Of a stretch of 44,861 nt of DNA, positions 26,556 to 35,900 are shown in pieces; within the stretch, counting starts at the first letter, position 1; the number at the start of each line of letters is the position of its first letter. Origin of the DNA: Nitrospira sp. (GTDB taxonomy: Bacteria; Nitrospirota; Nitrospiria; Nitrospirales; Nitrospiraceae); NCBI GenBank assembly GCA_023248215.1, contig JAHFEW010000003.1, forward strand, positions 67,159-112,019, written 5' to 3'. The notes below the pieces were generated by a model that saw only the letters and a program-made list of their open reading frames with translations, made no database searches and was not told the DNA's origin. Both the position numbers and the translations under genes were made by a program.

Positions 26556-27250
26556 CCTCGCACCTCCTGCAGGAGGCGCTTCAATTCATTGTCCACATAG
26601 CCGACGTCTTGTCCGATCAAGAAAGACAATCCGACGTAGAACAAGAGCACCAGGGATGCACTGGTCACCACAATCACCCAGACGGGAAGTTCTCGCTTGA
26701 CCATCTCGAGCAACTCTTCAGGACGCCGCCCCCGCGGCGAAAGCAACGGGATCTCCCCACGCTTCCCTTGAATCTGGCGTGTCAGGTCTTCAACCAAACC
26801 ACGCAACCTTTCACGATTCTCCAGCTTATACTGCCCTTCGAACCCGAGTATGAGACAGTAGGTATAGAGTTCGAGGAGGTCGGGATTGACCGGAATTCCA
26901 CCACGAATATTTTCCAGTCGTTTAAAGAACCCCTCCCCCGCCACAAATTCGCCAAAAAAATCGTACTGCAGCGGCCGTGCCGCCCATTCGTCCTTATGCG
27001 GCCAGCGCGAGTTGATGAGCATCTCGTCGATAAACGCGGCCACAGCGTAACGCGCTTGGCCCAACGTCTCTTGGGACAAGCCGGCGGTGCGCCCACTTTC
27101 CTCCGCCGCTTGAAACAATTGATGGAGGCGGGCGCGCAGGCTCTCGACGCTTCCAGGATTGGTCGCATCACGTAGCTGTACCCCCAGGACCAATAGGTCG
27201 TTGAACACGTCGCTCAGAGAACCCGTCTTCTCAACATAAACGGTTGCCAT
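26552..27250 (-). CDS. tssL: TssL, inner-membrane DotU-family protein
   Basis: The 232-aa protein is a short TssL: cytoplasmic helical DotU domain (ARYAVAAFIDEMLINSRWP, then LQYDFFGEFVAGEGFF and LELYTYCLILGFEGQY), and one membrane segment near the C-terminus (about 189-212), followed by a short periplasmic tail. There is no OmpA-type peptidoglycan-binding extension, so wall anchoring must come from another protein, if any. It contacts TssM, TssE and TssK in the membrane/baseplate interface. The gene overlaps tssM by four bases and follows tssK by 6 bp. Confidence 0.96.
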   Translation of the reverse strand: MATVYVEKTGSLSDVFNDLLVLGVQLRDATNPGSVESLRARLHQLFQAAEESGRTAGLSQETLGQARYAVAAFIDEMLINSRWPHKDEWAARPLQYDFFGEFVAGEGFFKRLENIRGGIPVNPDLLELYTYCLILGFEGQYKLENRERLRGLVEDLTRQIQGKRGEIPLLSPRGRRPEELLEMVKRELPVWVIVVTSASLVLLFYVGLSFLIGQDVGYVDNELKRLLQEVRG

Positions 27251-27256
27251 GGCTGT

Positions 27257-28597
27257 TCACTCCTTCGTCGCCAGCAGCTGCAACCGGAGCGATTGCAGGC
27301 TTTGGGGAACATGCAGCGCAACAATCTGCGATTTCTTGATTTCCTCCCAGAACACTCCTCGATCATCCAGACGAAAGTATTGCTGGCCCACCCGAACCGG
27401 CAACGTCGCTGGAGGCCGCGGGGTATGGTACAGCCGGACTCCCGGCATCGCGGCGGCCACAATTTCTTTCAGCTTGGTCGGCGAGCCGATCCTGATAAAT
27501 TGCGGCACCTGCTGGCGAATCTGGTCCTCGCTGAGATCTCCTGCAGCCACCAAGAAGAACTGCGACGAAGCGAACAGGCGGCTTTCCGGGACTCGCCCAA
27601 CCCATACGTTGTCCCCGCTCGCCTCGAGTGTGATGGTCAGGTAGTGCGTCGGCTGGAATCGGTCCACGATGGAACGAATGCGATGGTCCAGGTCTTCGAA
27701 CGTGGCCGCCAGGTTGTCGTGACGATAGGGTGGCAGCTCCAGCGTCTCCAGTGGACCGCCTAACATCGTGAGCGTTCCAGCCAGTCGGGCAAGGAGGAGA
27801 TAGAGATACTCCGGATGCACCTTTTCGACGAGACTCACATGCTGCATGGCCGGCAAACTGGCCATGAGCGAGGCGATGAGGTGATATTTGCCTAAATCCA
27901 TCCCGATGGCTTCCAATATCCCGCGCTGGGCATTTCCATACGATCCGATTTGAGCAGTCAGGAGTTCAATGAGGCCGCGGAGCAGTCGCAACAGGTACGG
28001 AGAAGCGGAAATCCATAAACACGAGGGGATATAGGTTTCCTTCAGAGCGATGGCCCCAGCCTGGGTTCTGAGCAACTCGCCGATCTTCAGGACCACCATG
28101 TCGGTCGTCGGTTCACCAGAAAACAAAATGCGGAGGTTCTTTCTTGCGACCAGGATCTCACGCGGATTGCCGCCCGTCGTGGAGTCCTTCCGTTCTATGT
28201 AGGCCGAAGAATATCGGGCGGCTCGAGATCCCGAATCGCTGTCCAGCACACAGTTGACGCCGTCCGTCTGTTCAACCGGGACGGCCAGAAAGACATCCAG
28301 ACGATCGACCGAAGCCGGGAACAGATCGCCGATGAGACGCGTTTGCGGGGCCGTATCTTCTTCCGGAATCCTCACGATTAATCCATCCGGCAATACCCCA
28401 TGAAAGCCAAGCAATGTGACTCGCCCGTTCGACAAGCCGTCATGATCGAAGTCCAGACTCAGCGCCCCATAACCGAACGCGATCAACGCACGAAGACGTT
28501 CATTCAGATGACGCTCGTAATATTGGTCCCACTGTTGAAATAACTGTGGCGTGAGGAGCATCCCCTCACTCCAGACGACTCTTTGATTGTTCTCCAT
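27257..28597 (-). CDS. tssK: TssK, baseplate-to-membrane connector
   Basis: TssK trimers link the TssFG wedges to TssL/TssM. The 446-aa protein has the typical opening (RVVWSEGMLLTPQLFQQWDQYYERHL) and the family segments FGYGALSLDFD, LDVFLAVPVEQ and a final domain with PRPPATLPVRVGQQYFRLD and WEEIKKSQIVALHVP. The length agrees with the family. The ATG is 23 bp after the tssJ stop. The ribosome-binding site is weak. Confidence 0.96.
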   Translation of the reverse strand: MENNQRVVWSEGMLLTPQLFQQWDQYYERHLNERLRALIAFGYGALSLDFDHDGLSNGRVTLLGFHGVLPDGLIVRIPEEDTAPQTRLIGDLFPASVDRLDVFLAVPVEQTDGVNCVLDSDSGSRAARYSSAYIERKDSTTGGNPREILVARKNLRILFSGEPTTDMVVLKIGELLRTQAGAIALKETYIPSCLWISASPYLLRLLRGLIELLTAQIGSYGNAQRGILEAIGMDLGKYHLIASLMASLPAMQHVSLVEKVHPEYLYLLLARLAGTLTMLGGPLETLELPPYRHDNLAATFEDLDHRIRSIVDRFQPTHYLTITLEASGDNVWVGRVPESRLFASSQFFLVAAGDLSEDQIRQQVPQFIRIGSPTKLKEIVAAAMPGVRLYHTPRPPATLPVRVGQQYFRLDDRGVFWEEIKKSQIVALHVPQSLQSLRLQLLATKE

Positions 28598-28620
28598 TGT
28601 GATGTCCGGCGCCTTCCTTG

Positions 28621-29112
28621 TTAGTCCTTCAATTTCAGCTTGTGTTCATCCAGGATAAGTTTGACTGTCGGAGTCTTAAACGGAATCCACGAGGACACGT
28701 CCGAAGACGTGACCTGCCGCCATAGCTCCCCTTCCGGTTTGCGGAATAACGCCATGACTCCCAGGAACTGAACGCCCTTCTTTTGGTCCACCTGCAATTC
28801 GACGGAGGTCTTGGTTTCGGGATAGACCGTGACCTCCTTACGTTCGAGGAGATCTCCCTCCAGGACTTTCTCATCATTCTTCCAGAGCGCCCGAAAATCC
28901 GCCCGCTCAAACCGTTCTCTATTTTTCAATTGATACACGCGCACGATGACGGATAAGGGTCCTCCGGACTCGTCGGGATTCAGCCGGTTGGTCGGCAGGA
29001 GTGTGACGCGGACATCTTTGACGCCGCTCCCGCATCCGACCATCACCCCCCCCATGATGAGCATGATCAGAAAGAGAGAGAGGTTAAAGACCGCGTTGAG
29101 TCTTCTGGACAT
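28621..29112 (-). CDS. tssJ: TssJ, outer-membrane lipoprotein
   Basis: TssJ anchors the membrane complex in the outer membrane. From the ATG at 29112 the protein is 163 aa with a lipoprotein signal peptide and lipobox MVGC (Cys27). The mature domain shows TssJ features: beta strands with SVIVRVYQLKNRERFERADF, ALWKNDEKVLEGDLLERKEV, and QFLGVMALFRKPEGELWRQV. The ATG at 29112 lies inside the end of the FHA gene (29-bp overlap), with AAGGG eight bases upstream. An upstream in-frame ATG at 29154 would add 14 residues before the signal peptide and is less likely. Confidence 0.93.
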   Translation of the reverse strand: MSRRLNAVFNLSLFLIMLIMGGVMVGCGSGVKDVRVTLLPTNRLNPDESGGPLSVIVRVYQLKNRERFERADFRALWKNDEKVLEGDLLERKEVTVYPETKTSVELQVDQKKGVQFLGVMALFRKPEGELWRQVTSSDVSSWIPFKTPTVKLILDEHKLKLKD

Positions 29113-30337
29113 CCAAATACCCTTTCGCAAAATGTGGGGCCAGTATTTGTTCAAAGATCCTGACTTCTTCCTCTGTAAATCGCCGATGTTTACGCTTGAA
29201 ATGTTTCCAGGCTCCCCATCGCTTGAAGAAACGAAAGGACGGAGGAAGGCGCAGCGGCCCGATTTGTACAGGACTGACCTTCAGATCCGCCTCAATCGTT
29301 GCAGGATCGAACTCTCTCAGCACAGCACGAAGGCTCTCTTCAAACCCCTTGATCAGCCCGATTTGATGGAGGGCTAAATCCCGGAAGACTCGCTCGAGAT
29401 CCGCCATGACGGCTTCTGATTCCTTGGGATTGGACAGCGCATCGAGAAGGTAGGCCCCCACCTGTTGTTCGTTTTCTGACTGCTTGATTTGATTAGGCGC
29501 CCAATTGAGGATGCGGGTCGCCTCCACCTCTAATTCACGGGCGAACTGACGCCTGCCTCGCAATGATTCCACCAGATTACCGAAGGTGATTTGGAGCACT
29601 TGATCGATCCGCCGGACGAACTGACCGATGAATTCAGCGCTCATAGGCGAGGGAAGCCTCATGCAGTACTTTTGCGCAATAGCAAGGAGCCCTCGGTACG
29701 CCGCCTCGCTGGCAGTGGGAGGCGTACGCGCCGGTTGCTCAGGGCTTACTTCAGGGGGAGACGAGATCGCCGGCTGACCGAATCGTAGACATAACGCAGC
29801 GCGGATCTTTCCCATCAGGGATTCACAGGCCGATGCGTCCTGTTGTGTCAAAGCCTGGCGCAGCATACCCGATAATTCCGCTTCTCGTTCCAGGGGGGTG
29901 CATCCACTTAGTTCCGCATAGCGGCGACACAGCTCGTACACCAGCGCGTCTGCATCGCCGCTCTGAATAGTGATCCGCGCTTCCTCCACCACACTATGCG
30001 CGGTCCCATTGGTCTGTGGCTTCTGCAATGAAAACAGGATGGTGAAATCACCGATGACGATCCGGTCTCCTTCCTGCAGCGGATACTCACGCTGGGGCAC
30101 CAGCTGCTGCTCGTTCATGCTGGTGCCATTGGTACTCCCCACATCAACAAGCACACAGGCATTGGCCTTGCGCCGGATCTCGGCATGACGCGAGGAGACG
30201 ACCCGCTGGGGATCCTGCAACGTCACATCATTCGAGGAGGCCCGTCCGATCGTCACCTCTCCTTGGTCAAAGACACGCTCCCACGACTTGCCGCCGCTGG
30301 GATCCTTACGCGGATGAATTTCCAGTCGAATAGCCAT
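29084..30337 (-). CDS. tagH: TagH-type FHA-domain protein
   Basis: The N-terminal FHA domain (about 24-100) keeps the phosphothreonine-binding residues: GRASSND (R32), SSRHAEI (S49, H51) and STNGT (N70). The C-terminal part (about 230-410) is a T6SS-specific helical domain of the TagH/Fha family (KYCMRLPSPMSAEFIGQFVRR and later FKRWGAWKHFKRKHRRFTEE). In Pseudomonas the phosphorylated partner Fha1 is read by such a protein in the threonine phosphorylation pathway that turns on T6SS assembly. Here it lies right after the kinase-like gene, with 8 bp between them, and overlaps tssJ by 29 bp. The ribosome-binding site is weak. Confidence 0.93.
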   Translation of the reverse strand: MAIRLEIHPRKDPSGGKSWERVFDQGEVTIGRASSNDVTLQDPQRVVSSRHAEIRRKANACVLVDVGSTNGTSMNEQQLVPQREYPLQEGDRIVIGDFTILFSLQKPQTNGTAHSVVEEARITIQSGDADALVYELCRRYAELSGCTPLEREAELSGMLRQALTQQDASACESLMGKIRAALCLRFGQPAISSPPEVSPEQPARTPPTASEAAYRGLLAIAQKYCMRLPSPMSAEFIGQFVRRIDQVLQITFGNLVESLRGRRQFARELEVEATRILNWAPNQIKQSENEQQVGAYLLDALSNPKESEAVMADLERVFRDLALHQIGLIKGFEESLRAVLREFDPATIEADLKVSPVQIGPLRLPPSFRFFKRWGAWKHFKRKHRRFTEEEVRIFEQILAPHFAKGYLDVQKTQRGL

Positions 30338-30345
30338 GGAGCAGA

Positions 30346-31656
30346 CTACATTCGTTCGGCCAGAACTCGATCACACATTCGGATGAGATCGTGGTGACGG
30401 GCAGCGGCTTCGAACAGATCTATCCTTGCCTGTTCGGCCACATGTTCCGCAGCGCGCACTGCGCCCGCTAACGCTTCCGGCACAGATTTCTCGTATGTCG
30501 CTCCTGCATTGTCACAGAAGCTGAAACCTGGGATGCATGACACCAGCCGTAATCCACAGATAAGCCCGTCGTACCAGACGAATTCTGGAATACAAGCCGA
30601 TGGTGGATTGAAGACGCCTCCCTGTTCTCTTAGCCGCCCACTGACGCGCTTGAAGAGAGTCCAGTGATCATCCGGATTGAGACCCTGGACGAGGGGCTGT
30701 AATCGGTCAAGCACTCCTCCGATTTGCTGTTGCACCTGTTCCAACGACTGAGATGGAGTCACGAGCAGGCCACGAAAGAGCAACATTCCGAGGCTGTAAA
30801 GATCGCATGCGTGATGGAATGCGCGATAGACCACTGCTCGTGCATCCGAAAACACTTGTTGTTTGGCCCGTTCCACTTGCATCCATGTGGCGCGTGGAAT
30901 TGCCTCCGTCACGCCGCTGACAACGAGTCCGCGTTCCGTCTCCTCCACCTTTCTTGCCCAAAGAGGAACCAGCGTTGTTCCACTTCCTGATAGCCCCAGG
31001 GTTACGTGAAATGCGTCGTGCTCGGAGAAGTCAGCGAACGACACTGACTCGGAAAACACATGGGCTCGTATGAACCCGCGTGAGACTTGTTCGTCCGCAT
31101 CATCGGGGATCCGTTCAACTGAACGAAGCAGGACCGTGACCGGGAGTTCATACCCCATCGGCCATTGCCTCATCATGGGCGCGCTATAAGCGGGGTCGAG
31201 ATCTCCAGAGGGAACGAAGACATGCTGAGCCATTTCTTTCGGCATGGTTTCGTAGACCAACGGCCTTGCCCCCTTCGCATCATCCAACTCCACCGCGAAC
31301 AGCCATCGGGCCGGGAGCCACGTAAAGGTATGGTCGCTTATCTCCACACGGATATGCCGGGGAACCAGAGATAAGTAGGGACGCTGGTGCTGTTGATAGA
31401 ATTCGGCAACGCGACGACAAAGGCAGGCAAACCCGCTGAGCTTCAGCCAGAAGGATTCGAGTGGAAGCCGTCCAGGATCGTCCTGGAATAGAAACTGCCG
31501 GCCTGAGGAAAACCTGGTTCGAAATGGCGGGAGCGATTGAATCGGCTCAGAAACTGTCGACCAATCAGCCCCGCCTAGGAGTTCACAGGCCTTGTCCCAA
31601 TCTAAGCAATGAACAGCAGGTTCAGGATTGGGAGCCGGTGGATGAGGATTAGACAT
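30346..31656 (-). CDS. Degenerate protein-kinase-like protein, first gene of the T6SS operon
   Basis: The protein (436 aa) has no signal peptide or membrane segment. Its middle resembles the kinase C-lobe: CDLYSLGMLLFRGLL (284-298) matches the 'D(I/V)YSLG(V/M)(L/V)L' helix F motif. The segment YLSLVPRHIRVEI (94-106) sits where the catalytic loop would be, but lacks HRD. There is no Gly-rich loop, no conserved Lys and no DFG. It is therefore probably a pseudokinase, or an unrelated fold with a chance kinase-like helix. The gene leads the operon and lies next to the FHA gene, the position where PpkA kinases occur in other T6SS loci. A scaffold or sensor role is inferred. The start is an ATG at 31656 with no clear ribosome-binding site. 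Confidence 0.7.
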   Translation of the reverse strand: MSNPHPPAPNPEPAVHCLDWDKACELLGGADWSTVSEPIQSLPPFRTRFSSGRQFLFQDDPGRLPLESFWLKLSGFACLCRRVAEFYQQHQRPYLSLVPRHIRVEISDHTFTWLPARWLFAVELDDAKGARPLVYETMPKEMAQHVFVPSGDLDPAYSAPMMRQWPMGYELPVTVLLRSVERIPDDADEQVSRGFIRAHVFSESVSFADFSEHDAFHVTLGLSGSGTTLVPLWARKVEETERGLVVSGVTEAIPRATWMQVERAKQQVFSDARAVVYRAFHHACDLYSLGMLLFRGLLVTPSQSLEQVQQQIGGVLDRLQPLVQGLNPDDHWTLFKRVSGRLREQGGVFNPPSACIPEFVWYDGLICGLRLVSCIPGFSFCDNAGATYEKSVPEALAGAVRAAEHVAEQARIDLFEAAARHHDLIRMCDRVLAERM

Positions 31657-32031
31657 AGGGCAGTCACGTCACATGAGCGGACACAACCCCACATTACTTG
31701 TGCAGATGACTCGATGCATCTGCGAAGGATGGGAAGGGTATTCCCTTCTTTGAAATAAATCAAGCACATACACTTGAAATGAAAGTATTTCCGCCGATAA
31801 CACCGGGACATGGAGATCTTCCTATCGAGGTGAGCTCGTCGAAAGAGGATCTCCCCGAGCGGAGCCCCAATTTGTCGCCTGGCCGGACCGGAACGAACAG
31901 AAGCTCCGTTTGGCAACTGATTCATAAGAAAGCCGCAGATAAATTGTCGAGTGACGCGCGAAATTCGAAGGTGACGCGACACAAAGGAATAAGTGGGATG
32001 GGCATGGATGCTGCTTTGACACAAAACACGT
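31657..32031. other. Divergent promoter region between the T6SS operon and the HExxH lipoprotein
   Basis: This 375-bp stretch separates the minus-strand T6SS operon from a plus-strand gene. No convincing gene is seen in it. It contains two short inverted repeats upstream of the kinase-like gene (see separate entry). Promoters for both directions are expected, but I cannot fix them. Confidence 0.45.
31702..31748. promoter_or_regulatory. Two inverted repeats upstream of the T6SS operon
   Basis: GCAGATG (31702-31708) and CATCTGC (31717-31723) form a perfect 7-bp inverted repeat with an 8-base centre. GAAGGG-TATT-CCCTTC (31733-31748) forms a 6-bp one directly beside it. They lie 46-92 bp upstream of the first T6SS gene, where an operator or leader hairpins would be expected. 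Confidence 0.3.
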
Positions 32032-32037
32032 ATGATC

Positions 32038-32376
32038 ATGGACCTTGCACTCAGATGCCTCAAGGCGGCCCTGCTCGGAGTCATCCTCTTACAAGGCTGT
32101 GCCTCCCCACCGGGCAACTACCAAGAGCGGCACAAGATCAAAAATCTCACGGTTGTGTTTCTCGATGAGGAAAGTCTCCGCAATGAATGGAAAGTCTTAA
32201 GCGGACGCCAGCCTATCGTTTTCGCCACACAGACAGGGAACGGGATCCCCACCGTGCAAACCTTGCGAGGATTCTACGACTGGCCCTCCAATACGCTGTA
32301 CTGTCCCAAGTGGAACTTTGAAGTGTGTGGCCACGAGTTACATCATGCTGTCCTCGGACAGTTTCATTCCGATTAA
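32038..32376 (+). CDS. Small lipoprotein with an HExxH motif
   Basis: The 112-aa protein has a lipoprotein signal peptide with lipobox LQGC (Cys21). Near its C-terminus it carries HELHH (99-103), a perfect HExxH zinc-metalloprotease motif, followed by a His at 110 that could be a third ligand. Two cysteines (C89, C97) flank the motif. If active, it would be an envelope-bound zinc protease, but at about 90 mature residues it would be very small for a zincin and may only bind metal. The start is an ATG at 32038 (or 32032); no ribosome-binding site is clear. It is transcribed away from the T6SS operon. Confidence 0.75.
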   Translation: MDLALRCLKAALLGVILLQGCASPPGNYQERHKIKNLTVVFLDEESLRNEWKVLSGRQPIVFATQTGNGIPTVQTLRGFYDWPSNTLYCPKWNFEVCGHELHHAVLGQFHSD

Positions 32377-32439
32377 CCTCTCACGGCTGGCCTGCACGTC
32401 AGGCATCGAAGCCCATCCCTCACTCCCCTTCTTCCGATT

Positions 32440-32943
32440 CTATTCTTTCAGATAGGGCTTCAGGTCAGACGCCACGTCTCGCAAGACCTGGCTATCTCGC
32501 TCCCATGCCTCCATAAATAACGCAAACCGCGTTTTGTCATACAGCCCCGGCATCCAGGCACTCATAAACAAGTGACCTTCAGTCGTCCACACGGCTCGTG
32601 AAACTTGTGTTCGGAGATTTACGCCATTCGCCATCGCATGGCGCTTCGGCACATCCTGTTCTGCGCTTTTTCCTGGAAACGCTGTCTGAAGCAGAATGCC
32701 GCCCTTTTGATACGACACCACGATATGTAGCTTGGACGAGTGTCGGGCCCGCACACCCTGCTCCACCATGTCGCTCTGATACCCTAGGAAGTCGAGATGC
32801 GCAATAATGGGATCATAGGCGGAATCTGCCCCAGCCAGTGAACTTGCCAACATCGTCATCCCCGCGAGAAAGACAACGACGAGACTAATTGGCATGGTGC
32901 TGCGGAGCATAGTCGCTACAGCCGTGCATTCATCTTGCTTCAT
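32440..32943 (-). CDS. Small exported protein of unknown function
   Basis: The 167-aa protein has a signal peptide (hydrophobic run at about 18-37, likely cleavage near ASSLAGADS). The mature part (YDPIIAHLDFLGYQSDMV, then LHIVVSYQKGGILLQTAF, then GHLFMSAWMPGLYDKTRFALFMEAWERD) could have a YbjN-like fold, as in proteins with a 'L...G....' strand-helix pattern, but I am not sure. It lies 18 bp downstream of the large FecR gene on the same strand, so the two may form an operon. Alternative starts at 32910 or 32895 would shorten the N-terminus. Confidence 0.7.
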   Translation of the reverse strand: MKQDECTAVATMLRSTMPISLVVVFLAGMTMLASSLAGADSAYDPIIAHLDFLGYQSDMVEQGVRARHSSKLHIVVSYQKGGILLQTAFPGKSAEQDVPKRHAMANGVNLRTQVSRAVWTTEGHLFMSAWMPGLYDKTRFALFMEAWERDSQVLRDVASDLKPYLKE

Positions 32944-32961
32944 GTATCAACAGTCTCCGAA

Positions 32962-35900
32962 TTACTTTTTCACCACCGGCACGCTGATGTGTAACTCCGA
33001 ACCCGGCTCGATATGCAACAGCGCCGCATGTTCATCCAACACCACCGTAGAAGTGGTCCCTGACGGTGCACGGAAGGGGGTGAATCCTTGCGGAAGCTGC
33101 ACGTTGGTTTTGCTCCCCGCCACTTGAATGGCTTTGCCATTGGACGATTGGAACGGCGCATTGAGATGATCGGTCAGGAGACCGCATTCCCCGCCCGCAC
33201 ATAATGTGTTGCTGAGCCGAAGCGTATTGGCGGTTTGGTCAAAGATCCCGAACGCATCACTGTTCAACCGCAAGATGGAATTCCCCGTGAGGCTCAAGAG
33301 CGTCCCGCCGATGTTTAAGGTACCGGCATTCGCGAGGGAAAAGAGGTAGCCGTTTACGGTCGCACTGCCTTTGGCTAGATTCAAAAAGTTGCCCGCGACA
33401 TCCATGGTCTTCCCGTTCAGCCGTACCAAAGCATCGTTCGGGACTAGATTGGCCCGGAGCAACTCTTTGCCATTGGGCCCTGTACCTGCCAGGTCAATCA
33501 AGTGTCCGGTTGCGGTCAGGTTACTGTTCGTCACCGTCAAAATGGGAGAACTCGCATCCAATAGGGCACGGTCCAAGGCAAAGCGTCCGATGCCCGATTC
33601 TGTCGCCCGGACGACCACTGCGGACGCTGATTTTACTGAAGAGTCAACGATCTCAAGCAGCGGGGGTATCTCACTGCTCTCGCGGTGCGACTTCAAAACA
33701 CCCTCGGAATTTATTGATCGCGGCGTCTCGGTAGGACCTATTAATTGGCTATCTAGGACACTGAGCAAAGAGGTTCGGATCTCCTGACCATTTACTACAT
33801 CGGGCTTGATAGAACTACCATTAAGGACGGCCAGCACTCTGTCCTGAACCCGAACAAAGGCTGGCTCATTACCACTGGCTACAATCGCTGTTACTGATCC
33901 CTCAAAACTGGGTGTGAGCCCTAGCTCTTTGTAATATAGCGATGTTGCACTGGGGACTGGAGGAAGGGGCCGTACAATCTCCGAAAAGGAACGCTCTTGC
34001 CCAGGATCTCGGAAAAAATCGCGGCGTACAATTTGATTGGCCACGGTGAACTCTGTCGCGTTGGTTAGAACCACCCCAGCCGCTAAATTTACCACAGCGG
34101 CCTCAGCGGAGGAGCTGCGTGCGGAAACTATTGCATCGACAAAGCTGGGTTTGTTTCTATCGATAGTAGTCGTACCTGGCCCACCCCCGTCGCAGAAGGA
34201 GCACGCTTCACCGTCTGGCCGAGAGCTGAAATCTGAAAGGATCACGTCGCGATTCTGTGTGACACCCGGTCTGAATGTGGTCGACGATTCTGTATCTAGG
34301 ATACGATCCGCAATTACCCGCTTGTCTTCTGATACTGGAAGAATGAGAACATTCAAGTTGCGATCCAATTGATCCTGCGTATCCCTCACGGTCGTTGGCA
34401 CAGTGATTGGTATTCCTGTATTGCCGTCAACGCGAGCAAGTGGTCGGTTTGATATCGGAGAAACAAGGAACCTCTGACCAAATGTAAGCGTCTGCCCGGC
34501 AGGTGCTTCCAATGCAAAGTCGATATTCAATCCATCAAACGGTATAGTCCCGGACAAACGAGTTATTTGTCGCGGCCCTGGGTCAAGCTGAAAATTGCCG
34601 AATACTTGCCGCTCAGTTCTTACCACAGCGTTGGTACTGATATTCCGTAATTCGAATGTCCCCACTTCATTGAAAAACCCTGAGGACGTCAATGGAGTTG
34701 ACGCGACCGATAGCAGCGTCACTTCGTACCCCTGAAATGTAAGAGCCCTCGTATCAACAATTCTCAAGCGGGATGCACTCAGATCCATCGTGGCTGTGGT
34801 TAATGGATTTCCTGGAGAAAATGACGGGATTTCGAATTGAAATTTATCAGTCAGTCCCCGTCCAACCAAGGTACTAATTGGAGCTCTTCCTGAATGGGAA
34901 GCCTGCGCAAGAGGACCACTGTCCACCAGTAAAAGCTCCGATCCCGTGAACACGCTCTTTTGGGTCTCTTGTCCTGCGTCTCCCGGCAAATCTGTAAGCG
35001 TAAGCAAGCCATGCCCACCGTCTACCGATAGTGAAAAGCTACCAGCAGACGTAAGAAGAGAATTGTTGGCGCTGTTGTCGTTGCCAACGCCCGACCCTGA
35101 TCGATTAATCGCCGCCAGCAGCGCTGCGAGATAGGGGCTCCCACTTCCGAATAAACTCGCGGTGGGATTGTTCGGATTAGATGAACTACTCGTCTGGGTC
35201 GGGTTCGTTCCAAAAAGGGTAGAGATAATCGTGCCGCTTTGGCTCTCTTTGCCCTCCACGGCCGCATCCGAATCGCCGAATAGGGCCTGTTGGAGCGCGC
35301 CGACCTGTTGCATTTGCCGTTGCGAGACTAATTCCAGGCCGGTCTGCGGGGTTCCGGCGTGCTGCGCGCTCGCGAGCAGCACCGGCCCATTGCCGGTCGC
35401 CGCTCGTTCGATTCCCGTCGGTGTGCCCAGCGTTCCACCCACTGCTTGAATCGACTGCCCTGGCTCAACCAGAAGGGGGGTCGCCCCGGCGGTCCGCGCT
35501 CCCACTTGCACCGTCCCTTCGTAGACCTCGAATCGTTCCGACAAAGCTGGCTCGCTGGCGACCGGGCGCACTGAAAGGGAGGTCAAATAGGCTCTAGCCT
35601 CCATCGACGGCTGGATGATCCGAGCCTGACCTGGCGCCGTCCCCACGGTCGCCTTCAGCCTGCCGCCTCTCGTTCTGATCTGTGCTGATGGTGTTTCTAT
35701 GATCACCGAGCGGCTCTCCCCCAGTGCACTCGCGGCGGCCGACACCAAGACGCTGCCTTTGCTCAGATGCACCACAGTATCGCCATTTACCTCGGTTAAA
35801 CTGGCGTCCGAGTCGCCCAACATCGTCACGACTGCCTGGTTGTTGATCAATACTTCTGCAGTGGCACTGCTCTGCGTTTGCAGCTGATCCCCAAAGCCGA

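Noticed and set aside
31602-32117. A 171-codon minus-strand frame spanning the divergent promoter region.
   Set aside because: It overlaps the starts of genes on both strands, has no ribosome-binding site, and its product is unlike any protein family I know.
32390-32404. GCCTG-CACGT-CAGGC hairpin between convergent genes as a terminator.
   Set aside because: The stem is only 5 bp and no T-run follows on either strand.
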